This document shows positions 1 to 6,404 of a DNA stretch of 64,000 nucleotides, one piece after another. Position 1 is the stretch's first letter; each line of letters starts with the position of its first letter. This stretch comes from Neoroseomonas oryzicola. Lineage in GTDB: Bacteria; Pseudomonadota; Alphaproteobacteria; Acetobacterales; Acetobacteraceae. The notes below the pieces were generated by a model, which saw only the letters and a list, made by a program, of their open reading frames with translations, was not told the DNA's origin and made no database searches. A program made the translations under genes and the position numbers. The stretch is from the NCBI RefSeq assembly GCF_012163135.1, contig NZ_JAAVUP010000004.1, forward strand, positions 310,001 through 374,000, written 5' to 3'.

Positions 1-528
1 GTTCATGCTCACCACGTCCTGCTCGGGGACCTGAAGGGCATGGGCGATCTTCGCCACCTGCTCGTCCTTGAGGTCGCCTTCCTCGAGCGCGGACATCTGC
101 GCCTTCAGCCGCCGCAGGTTGAAGAACAGCTTCTTCTGCGACGCCGTGGTGCCCATCTTCACGAGCGACCAGGAGTGCAGGATGTATTCCTGGATGGCGG
201 CGCGGATCCACCACATCGCATAGGTGGCCAGGCGGAAGCCGCGCTCCGGGTCGAAGCGCTTGACCGCCTGCATCATGCCGACATTGCCTTCGGAGATCAG
301 CTCGCCGACAGGCAGGCCGTAGCCGCGGTAGCCCATGGCGATCTTGGCGACCAGGCGAAGATGCGACGTGACCAGCTTGTGCGCGGCCCGTTCATCACCA
401 TCTTCTTTCCAACGGCGCGCAAGGTTCAGCTCTTCCTCGGGGGCGAGCATCGGGAACTTGCGGATCTCCTGCAGGTAGCGGGAGAGGTTCCCTTCCGTCG
501 CCATCGGGATGGCCATGCTGGAAGCCAT
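1..528 (-). CDS. rpoH: RNA polymerase sigma-32 (heat-shock) factor, 3' end cut by window edge
   Basis: The visible 176 residues are the N-terminal part of a sigma-70 family factor of the RpoH group, which directs RNA polymerase to heat-shock promoters. The protein begins MASSMAIPMATEGNLSRYLQ and contains the conserved region 2 sequence, with HLRLVAKIAMGYRGYGLP, then ISEGNVGMMQAVKRFDPERG, then the region 2.4 block FRLATYAMWWIRAAIQEYIL. The RpoH-box-like stretch SQKKLFFNLRR follows near residue 140. The start is the ATG at 528, preceded by an AGGAGG ribosome binding site about 9 nt upstream. The C-terminal sigma-4 region lies outside the window. The gene is on the same strand as the RluA-family gene upstream, as is common in alphaproteobacteria, but a terminator separates them. 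Confidence 0.95.
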   Translation of the reverse strand, partial: MASSMAIPMATEGNLSRYLQEIRKFPMLAPEEELNLARRWKEDGDERAAHKLVTSHLRLVAKIAMGYRGYGLPVGELISEGNVGMMQAVKRFDPERGFRLATYAMWWIRAAIQEYILHSWSLVKMGTTASQKKLFFNLRRLKAQMSALEEGDLKDEQVAKIAHALQVPEQDVVSMN

Positions 529-731
529 GGGTCATCTGCCTCCTGGGCCGGGCGTACCCCCCGTGACGGCGGAGCGCGCGATCGGCCAAAACTCGGTTGT
601 GTCGCCTCCCTCAGGGCCCTGAGCCCGGGCCGCCAGCCCCGGTCACGACGGGACAGGCCGGACGGGATGCTGTTTGGCACCCTTCGGAATCCGACAACGC
701 TTTTGTACCCGCCCCGGTTTCGCAGTGCAAG

Positions 732-753
732 AAAAACCGACTGCAATAGTCGG
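732..753 (-). terminator. Intrinsic terminator of the pseudouridine synthase gene
   Basis: Read on the minus strand, CCGACT-ATTGC-AGTCGG is followed directly by TTTTT (736-732). It begins two bases after the stop codon of the upstream rluD-like gene. The 203 bases between it and the rpoH start should therefore hold the rpoH promoter. I did not identify its -35 and -10 elements with confidence. Confidence 0.8.
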
Positions 754-754
754 G

Positions 755-1759
755 TTACTGGCTGTTACCATCCAGCAACGCGACGAGGGCCCTGAGGTCG
801 TCCGGCAAGGGGCTTTCGAAGGACAGGGCCCGCCCGGTTACGGGGTGCGCGAAGCCGAGCGTCGCGGCGTGCAGCGCCTGGCGGGGGAAGGCCAGCAGGG
901 CGGCGCGGGTGTCCTCGGGCAGCAGGCGGGCGGAGGCCGGGGTGCGCCGCAGGTAGACCGGGTCCCCCACCAGGGGATGGCCGATATGGGCCATGTGGAC
1001 CCGGATCTGGTGGGTCCGCCCGGTCAGCAGCCGGCATTCGACGAGGGAAACCGCCGCCCCCCAGGCCCGGCGCAGCTTGTAACGCGTCGTCGCCGGCTTG
1101 CCGCCCCGTGTGACCACGGCCATGCGCTTGCGGTCGGCCGGGTGGCGGCCGATGGCGGCGGAGACCTCGCCCTCGGTCGGAGCCGGCAGCCCCCAGGCGA
1201 GGGCCAGGTAGGCCCGGTCGAGGTCGCGGGCGGCGAAGGCCTCGGACAGCGCGCGGTGGGCGCGATCGGTCTTGGCCGCGACCATGACGCCCGAGGTGTC
1301 CTTGTCGAGCCGATGGACGATGCCCGGCCTCTTCTCCCCGCCGATGCCGGGCAGGTCCTCCCCCGCATGGGCGAGCAGCGCGTTGACCAGCGTCCCGTCG
1401 AGGTTGCCCGGGGCCGGGTGGACGACCAGGCCCGCGGGCTTGTCGACCACGATCAGGTCCCGGTCCTCGTACAGGATCGTCAGCGGGATGGCCTGGGGCT
1501 GGGGCGTGGCGGGGACGGCGGGCGGGATCTCGACCACATAGCGGGCGCCTGCGCGGACCGATTCGGAGGGGTCGGTCATGGGCGCGCCGTCGCGCGAGGC
1601 GTGGCCGGCCTCGATCAGCGCCTTGACCCGGGAGCGGGAGAGCGAACCTATGGCGTCCGCGAGGAAGCGGTCGGCACGGCTGCCGGCGGCCTCGGGCGGG
1701 GCGAGGGCTTCGACGCGCTCCGGTTCGCTGGACGAGGGGGTAGGGGTGGCTGGGCTCAA
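755..1759 (-). CDS. rluD: RluA-family 23S rRNA pseudouridine synthase (RluD-like)
   Basis: This enzyme isomerises specific uridines of 23S rRNA to pseudouridine. An N-terminal S4-like domain (RADRFLADAIGSLSRSRVKALI) is followed by the RluA catalytic domain. The catalytic motif is GIVHRLDKDTSGVMVAAKT, whose HRLDKDTSG core carries the catalytic Asp. Downstream TGRTHQIRVHMAHIGHPLVG is the second family signature. The reading frame stays open far upstream, but homology begins near 1750. The only plausible start there is a TTG at 1759, which gives 334 residues, the usual family length. No strong ribosome binding site precedes it, so the start is uncertain. It would overlap the divergent DUF6476 gene by 14 bp. 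RluD is the best family guess; RluC is less likely. Confidence 0.88.
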   Translation of the reverse strand: MSPATPTPSSSEPERVEALAPPEAAGSRADRFLADAIGSLSRSRVKALIEAGHASRDGAPMTDPSESVRAGARYVVEIPPAVPATPQPQAIPLTILYEDRDLIVVDKPAGLVVHPAPGNLDGTLVNALLAHAGEDLPGIGGEKRPGIVHRLDKDTSGVMVAAKTDRAHRALSEAFAARDLDRAYLALAWGLPAPTEGEVSAAIGRHPADRKRMAVVTRGGKPATTRYKLRRAWGAAVSLVECRLLTGRTHQIRVHMAHIGHPLVGDPVYLRRTPASARLLPEDTRAALLAFPRQALHAATLGFAHPVTGRALSFESPLPDDLRALVALLDGNSQ

Positions 1760-2024
1760 GGCTCTGGTGATCGGAATGGGGGTGCTGATCGTGGTCGGCA
1801 CCGTGGCGCTGGGGATCGTGCTCGTCCAGCGGCTTGGCGGCAGCCAGCCGCCGGCGCGCATGGCCCAGCACGTCCTGGGGGAACCGGAAGGCAGCCGGAT
1901 CGGCGGAATCGCCGCGGTCGACCGGTCGCTTGCCATCTGGGTGGTCCGGCCCGACGGCGAAAGGGTGGTGCTGGTCGATCCCGCGAGCGGTCGCCGCACC
2001 GGCGAGATCCGGCTGCGCGACTGA
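1746..2024 (+). CDS. Small membrane-anchored protein, DUF6476-like
   Basis: This 92-residue protein has one N-terminal transmembrane segment (ALVIGMGVLIVVGTVALGIV) followed by a short exported domain. The exported part ends with VDRSLAIWVVRPDGERVVLVD and TGEIRLRD. The layout matches the DUF6476 family, commonly found next to rluD and rpoH in alphaproteobacteria; its function is unknown. The GTG at 1746 is chosen because a purine-rich GAGGGGG tract lies just upstream. An alternative ATG is at 1776, immediately before the membrane segment. It is divergent from rluD and lies 8 bp before the DUF2256 gene, with which it may form an operon. Confidence 0.7.
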   Translation: MAGLKALVIGMGVLIVVGTVALGIVLVQRLGGSQPPARMAQHVLGEPEGSRIGGIAAVDRSLAIWVVRPDGERVVLVDPASGRRTGEIRLRD

Positions 2025-2032
2025 GGTTTCAC

Positions 2033-2215
2033 GTGGCACACCGCAAGCCGAACCTGCCCGAGAAGACCTGCGCCGCCTGCGGCCGCCCCTTCGCCTGGCG
2101 ACGCAAATGGACGCGGGTGTGGGCGGAGGTCCGGTTCTGCTCGGATGCCTGCCGCGAGGGGCGACGTGCGGCGGCGCGCAGAAGGGTGCTTGATCAACCG
2201 GCCGGGCAAGGCTAG
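2033..2215 (+). CDS. DUF2256 zinc-ribbon-like small protein
   Basis: The protein is 60 residues, starting at GTG (VAHRKPNLPEKTCAACGRPF). Two CxxC-type cysteine pairs, CAAC near residue 13 and FCSDAC near residue 41, flank the conserved FAWRRKWTRVW segment. This is the DUF2256 pattern and suggests a small metal-binding fold. The biochemical role is unknown. It sits 8 bp behind the DUF6476 gene and just ahead of tRNA-Glu, so it marks the last native protein gene before the integrated element. Confidence 0.8.
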   Translation: MAHRKPNLPEKTCAACGRPFAWRRKWTRVWAEVRFCSDACREGRRAAARRRVLDQPAGQG

Positions 2216-2234
2216 AAGCGCGCCCCTGGCCAGG

Positions 2235-2310
2235 GTCCCATTCGTCTAGAGGCCTAGGACACCGCCCTCTCACGGCGGCAACAGGGGTTCGAATCCCCTA
2301 TGGGACGCCA
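2235..2310 (+). tRNA. tRNA-Glu(CTC), intact, integration target
   Basis: This is a 76-nt cloverleaf. The acceptor GTCCCAT (2235-2241) pairs with ATGGGAC (2300-2306), followed by discriminator G and encoded CCA. The anticodon stem CCGCC/GGCGG encloses the loop CTCTCAC, giving anticodon CTC. The T arm contains GGGGTTCGAATCCCC. The last 48 bases recur exactly at 27017-27064, so this gene is the attL side of the integrated element. The gene remains complete and should be functional. Confidence 0.97.
2263..2310 (+). repeat. attL: 48-bp direct repeat inside tRNA-Glu
   Basis: The sequence from the anticodon stem of tRNA-Glu through the CCA end is identical to 27017-27064. The flanking bases differ on both sides (c/g before, g/t after). 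This is the classic footprint of integrase-mediated insertion into the 3' part of a tRNA gene. Confidence 0.93.
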
Positions 2311-2343
2311 GATTTTCCAATAATTTATGGTCGATCCTGAGTG

Positions 2344-2368
2344 CCGCACCTGATTCGGCACCTGATAT
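2344..2368 (+). promoter_or_regulatory. Left-end arm-type repeat (probable integrase site)
   Basis: This 25-bp stretch contains two tandem ACCTGAT units 12 bp apart. It matches the right-end sequence at 26889-26913 at 22 of 25 positions in the same orientation. It lies 34 bp inside attL. Placement just inside both ends fits arm-type binding sites of a tyrosine integrase or its excisionase. Confidence 0.6.
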
Positions 2369-2593
2369 TGGTTCGCTTGGCGCCCAGGGGTCCTTTGCGT
2401 CCCCCGCAGATCCTGGCGTGCCAATGCCTAGCCCCGGAGGATGAGGAACCCTCGCGCGAAAGCTGGCTGCGCCGGCTGGCCGAGTATGGTGTGCGATCGA
2501 TAGTGATGGTTGTGCCATCTTGGCCCCTCTGTAAGCTTGGCGGAGGCCTCAGCAACCGTAGTTTCGAGAATCGCGAGATCGAGGACAAAGCCC

Positions 2594-3397
2594 TTGCGTC
2601 TTACCGCGATACTTCTCGCCTTCCTGATGACGGCGTCGGCCCCAGCCGTCGCGCAGCAACAACGCGAGCAGGGCATTGCGAATTGTCAGGACCAGCAGGA
2701 TCGCACCATTCAGCGGGCGATATCCAGTTGTACTCAGATAATCAATTCGGAGAACGAGCCAAACGACGTTCGCGCAGCCGCCTTCCTGTATAGGGGCCGG
2801 GCGCAACGAAGGCTGCGACAGTACGACGGCGCCCTGGCCGACGTGAACGAAGCGATTAGGCTGCGAAGGAACTGGGCCGAAGCGCATTATGAACGTGGGT
2901 TGGTGCGCCTCGATACAGGAAACCGGTATCGAGCAATCGATGACTTTAGCGACGCGATTCAGGCCAATCCCCAGTTCGGAATTGCGTGGCTCCATCGGGC
3001 CGTGTTGCGTCGTTCATGGGGCGATCTGACAGGCGCCACGGCTGACTACAACGAGGCGCTTCGACTTGATCCCACGCTCACGAGGTCTCCACTGGCGGCA
3101 GACATGAGGCGTCCCTTGCCGCAAGCCCGGCAAAGCGCCCCTGGACAGGGTGAGGTTGCCGAGGAGGGAACGCAGATCCGGAGAGGTGACCCATCGAGCC
3201 AAGCGTGTTTCGCCAGGCGGCGAAGTTGCATGGAGGCGGCCAGGGCTTGCGGTGGTGGCGCCCAGTGCATGAACGCATTTCGCAACTGCGTCGGGCCATG
3301 CACCCAGCCGTTCTCGCCTCCGCCTGCGATCTTTGTTCCAGCTACCCCAATCGCTCCGGGGGCAACCGTTGTTCCTGGCATTGTAGTGCCTCGCTAG
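2594..3397 (+). CDS. Exported TPR-repeat protein with Cys-rich tail
   Basis: This is a secreted or periplasmic protein of unknown function. A signal peptide (LRLTAILLAFLMTASAPAVA) follows the TTG at 2594, which has GAGG 9 nt upstream. A longer reading from ATG 2510 would bury the signal peptide. Three tetratricopeptide-like repeats follow, around AAAFLYRGRAQRRLRQYDGA, WAEAHYERGLVRLDTGNRYR and GIAWLHRAVLRRSWGDLTGA. A C-terminal segment contains six cysteines (CFARRRSC, ACGGGAQC, CVGPC), then a proline-rich end. TPR units mediate protein contacts. It is the first gene inside attL and has no recognisable operon partner. Confidence 0.75.
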   Translation: MRLTAILLAFLMTASAPAVAQQQREQGIANCQDQQDRTIQRAISSCTQIINSENEPNDVRAAAFLYRGRAQRRLRQYDGALADVNEAIRLRRNWAEAHYERGLVRLDTGNRYRAIDDFSDAIQANPQFGIAWLHRAVLRRSWGDLTGATADYNEALRLDPTLTRSPLAADMRRPLPQARQSAPGQGEVAEEGTQIRRGDPSSQACFARRRSCMEAARACGGGAQCMNAFRNCVGPCTQPFSPPPAIFVPATPIAPGATVVPGIVVPR

Positions 3398-3694
3398 AAT
3401 GACGCTCGGATTGGGATGCTCAGACTTCAACCCGATCGAGAGCGGTTCCGCGAAGCGACATCTCGAAACGGCCGACAACCTCGTGCTCGAACACTATCGG
3501 GAAGTGTTCGGGCCTTCCGGCTTTCCATACGACTATTGCACCCGCCTATGGCGCGCACCGCTGGGCATTCGGCGCAAAGATTGCCTAGGCAGAGGTCGAG
3601 TAGGGCACCTGACGATGAGGAATTAGGCCGCCCCAAATACGGGAGCGAGTGGTACAGGCTGACTAAGGTTTCGACCACAACGGGACCGCGTGGC
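3398..3694. other. Intergenic stretch without a recognisable gene
   Basis: These 297 bases separate the TPR gene from the SRAP gene. Frames are open here, including one continuous with the SRAP gene, but the sequence shows no conserved motif and the SRAP family requires its start at 3695. I see no terminator or clear promoter. Confidence 0.5.
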
Positions 3695-4438
3695 ATGTGC
3701 AACCTCTACAGTATCGTCTCGAACCAGCAGGCCATCCGCCAGCTATCGATGGCATTCCGGGACACCACGGGGAACCTGCAGCCGATGCCTGGCGTGTTCC
3801 CGGACTATGCCGCGCCGATCGTGCGGAACACGGCCGAGGGCCGTGAGTTGGCCATGGTGCGGTGGGGCATGCCCAGCTCGAAGAAGGCGCTACTCGACGC
3901 AGCCACCAGGCGCGCCGAAAAGCTGCGGGCGAAGGGCAAGCCGGTCGACTTCGATGAGTTGCTTCGCATGGAGCCGGACGCAGGCACGACGAACATCCGC
4001 AACACTACCTCGAGCCATTGGAAGCGTTGGCTCGGCGTCGAGCACCGCTGCGTCGTGCCGTTCACTTCCTTCAGCGAGTTCAATCGTGATGCCGGCGGCG
4101 ACATCTGGTTTGCCCTCAACGAGGCGCGCCCGCTCGCGTTCTTCGCTGGGGTGTGGGTTCCGCAGTGGACGAGCGTGCGGAAAATGAAGACCGGCGAGGA
4201 GACGATCGACCTCTTTGGCTTCCTCACATGCGAGCCCAACGCCGAGGTGCAGGCCATCCATCCAAAGGCGATGCCGGTTATCCTGACGAAGCCAGATGAG
4301 ATCGAGGCTTGGATGAGCGCGGATTGGTCCGAGGCGAAGAGGCTTCAGCGGCCCTTGCCGGATGGATCGCTCGCCATCGTGTCGAGAGGCGTGAAGCGCG
4401 ACCCGCCCGCGCACCCTGAGCAGGGTTCGTTGATCTAG
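3695..4438 (+). CDS. SRAP domain abasic-site crosslinking protein (YedK/HMCES family)
   Basis: SOS-response-associated peptidase family proteins form a thiazolidine crosslink with abasic sites in single-stranded DNA through Cys2. The start at ATG 3695 is fixed by this chemistry because the protein must begin Met-Cys (MCNLYSIV). At 247 residues it has the normal family length. Expected active-site residues are visible: Cys2, Asn100 in TTNIRNTT, Glu128 in FTSFSEFN, and His189 in AIHPKAMPVIL. It lies in the same island as error-prone polymerase DnaE2. Both would act on damaged or single-stranded DNA, perhaps during element replication; that link is inference. I see no LexA box directly upstream. 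Confidence 0.92.
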   Translation: MCNLYSIVSNQQAIRQLSMAFRDTTGNLQPMPGVFPDYAAPIVRNTAEGRELAMVRWGMPSSKKALLDAATRRAEKLRAKGKPVDFDELLRMEPDAGTTNIRNTTSSHWKRWLGVEHRCVVPFTSFSEFNRDAGGDIWFALNEARPLAFFAGVWVPQWTSVRKMKTGEETIDLFGFLTCEPNAEVQAIHPKAMPVILTKPDEIEAWMSADWSEAKRLQRPLPDGSLAIVSRGVKRDPPAHPEQGSLI

Positions 4439-4635
4439 CTACCTTTCCTTTGCTCTCTTCCGGGATTCCTTGGGTATGATTGGTGAGGAAATTGGATGTA
4501 ACAACGCGTTTCCACGGTGAACGTTTCATCGCAACGCGCCGTTCGCGGCCACAGTTATCGACCGCTCGGCTTCATTTCAGTTCTCTGACCGTATTGACCA
4601 AAGATCGATTCTCGTCGTGATTCCAATATCATCGG

Positions 4636-5868
4636 ATGTTTGGAGATCCCGCATTGTTTCGTGGCCTCGCTATTCACGTCGACCATACGACTTGGCCGAT
4701 CCCCGGACCGCCGGCTTTCCCAGCGACCTTTCAGGCCGGACACAGCATGTATTCGCTGCATTTTCCGAGCATGCTGCTCGTAATCGGATATCTCACAACC
4801 CCAACAACCGCGACCGGTGTTTCCCTAAGCGAGTTCTGGGCATGGGTACGCTACCTAGCTGCTCTTACCTCGGATACGGACCTCCGACTAAACTCAAGCT
4901 TCGCGGATTTAGACCCCCACCAGAAGACGATTTTAAGCGATGACTTTGGTATGGGAGCGCCAATGCTCTGGTTGGCTGAGCGCCTGTCACTCGAGGATGT
5001 GTGCGATGGCCGCTACTTTATGGAACGGTTAGCGGCTGGGCTCTCTGTGACATCTGCCAATACGTCAAGGCGCGGGCCCAACAAGACCCCGGATTTCGTA
5101 GCACGCGACGCGAGCGGCCTCTGGCACGTCGTTGAGTGCAAGGGGACTCAGAGCGGTGACACATTCTCGAAGACGCAGATTGGCGACGCTGGACCGCCCG
5201 CGGTGAATGGCGTCGCACAGAAGCGCTCTATCGTGTTCCCACCCGGCTACACGGGACAGCGCCTAGTTTCTGGCCTATCGATCGCCGTCCAAGGTTCGGC
5301 GCACGGGAGCCGCCTGCGTATCGTTGACCCCGAACCCAAGGAGCCCTTTCGGATTACTGAAAGCAGCCTCAAACTTGCAACAGACGCGGCGGCTCGGGCG
5401 GTCGTCGCGCGCGCTTTGAGGCTCGCTGGATTTGAGATTGCATCGCAGGCGATGGCATCACCGCTTGGCGACCGCCCCTCGGCCAAGCGGGCGAAAACCC
5501 CGCGAGTCGAGCGGGAACGGGCACGGCGCGTGGCGGAAAGAGATGGCTTGGCGCGCGCGGAGCTTACCAACCCAGATTTGCTCCGCGGAGTATCGGACGA
5601 CGGGCGATTTGTCGGGCGCAAGCTTCTATTCGACCTGCCGCGACCAATCGAAGTCGATGGACAAAAGGTTCTACGGGCGGAGATCCGGCAGGGTGTGAAC
5701 AAGGAAATCCTGACTGAGCTAGCGGAAGAGCCGACAATCGAGGACCTGCTGCAGGCGTCCGATGCTGAGTGGGTCAAGAAGCGTGGGCGAACCACGGTTG
5801 TGGCTGACGGACGGCATGCGACGTTTCGCATCGGAGACTTGTTCATGTCGGAGATCAAGCTGACCTAG
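4636..5868 (+). CDS. Putative PD-(D/E)XK nuclease-like protein
   Basis: This 410-residue protein is not one I recognise by family. A probable nuclease core is visible: TPDFVARDASGLWHVVECKG contains Pro152-Asp153 and the Glu167-x-Lys169 pair, spaced as in PD-(D/E)XK restriction-like folds. The N-terminal third contains a hydrophobic segment (SMLLVIGYLTTPTTAT) and helices. The C-terminal part is charged, with an Arg/Lys-rich stretch near residues 280-305. Base composition is lower in GC than the host chromosome. Either the ATG at 4636 or an in-frame ATG at 4747 could be the start; neither has a good ribosome binding site. In an island rich in defence-type genes it could be a restriction or anti-invader nuclease, but no methylase or helicase partner is adjacent. 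Confidence 0.6.
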   Translation: MFGDPALFRGLAIHVDHTTWPIPGPPAFPATFQAGHSMYSLHFPSMLLVIGYLTTPTTATGVSLSEFWAWVRYLAALTSDTDLRLNSSFADLDPHQKTILSDDFGMGAPMLWLAERLSLEDVCDGRYFMERLAAGLSVTSANTSRRGPNKTPDFVARDASGLWHVVECKGTQSGDTFSKTQIGDAGPPAVNGVAQKRSIVFPPGYTGQRLVSGLSIAVQGSAHGSRLRIVDPEPKEPFRITESSLKLATDAAARAVVARALRLAGFEIASQAMASPLGDRPSAKRAKTPRVERERARRVAERDGLARAELTNPDLLRGVSDDGRFVGRKLLFDLPRPIEVDGQKVLRAEIRQGVNKEILTELAEEPTIEDLLQASDAEWVKKRGRTTVVADGRHATFRIGDLFMSEIKLT

Positions 5869-6119
5869 AGCGGGCAACGGCGACAGGCTCTTCAGACCGA
5901 CGCCATGTTCGCTTAGCGGCTAACTCGCATGGATGACATCCATCGCTGCCTCTGCCTGATTGTGTGTCGCGCCTGGCGCGCGGGCGTGCGCGAAGGATTC
6001 ACGGCTGATACGCCCCATCTCCGCCAAGGCGGCGGGGCGATCCATCTCGGCGTCGGGCATGAATGCCTCCTCCGATCTGCTGGCCAGCGCGATTTCGGCT
6101 GGCGAGGCATCCTTACAGT

Positions 6120-6134
6120 GTTCTTGATTCGTTC
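6120..6134 (+). promoter_or_regulatory. LexA (SOS) box upstream of the dnaE2 operon
   Basis: GTTC-TTGATTC-GTTC matches the alphaproteobacterial LexA operator GTTC-N7-GTTC exactly. It lies 25 bp before the ATG of the small gene that precedes dnaE2. This predicts induction of both genes by DNA damage. Confidence 0.85.
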
Positions 6135-6158
6135 TCGAGCGTGCGCCATCGTCCGCCC

Positions 6159-6401
6159 ATGTCCGACCCCCTCGCCATTCCCCCTCTTCCCGCTGCCAGC
6201 GCCGCCCTGATGCCGGCAAACCCGGCCGAAGTGGCGCAATCCCTGGCCTATGCCCTGCGGTACGACGAGCGCGGCAAGGCCCGGGCGGCCGGGTTGGAGC
6301 TCATTGCGGCGATCGCCGCGGAACGCCTGGTCGAACATCTGCAGCGCAGCGGCTTCGTGGTGCTCAAGGCGAGGACTGCACCGTCGCACTCCGCGGGATG
6401 A
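6159..6401 (+). CDS. Small protein preceding dnaE2, function unknown
   Basis: This 80-residue protein starts at ATG 6159 (MSDPLAIPPLPAAS). It has an Ala-rich N-terminus and a helical block (AEVAQSLAYALRYDERGKAR, then ERLVEHLQRSGFVVLK). Its stop codon is 3 bp from the dnaE2 start, so the two are almost certainly co-transcribed behind the LexA box. Short proteins with this AYALRYD...ERLVEHLxxSGFVV pattern occur as hypothetical proteins in alphaproteobacteria. I assign no function. It is not ImuA or ImuB, the usual partners of DnaE2. Confidence 0.7.
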   Translation: MSDPLAIPPLPAASAALMPANPAEVAQSLAYALRYDERGKARAAGLELIAAIAAERLVEHLQRSGFVVLKARTAPSHSAG

Positions 6402-6404
6402 CAC

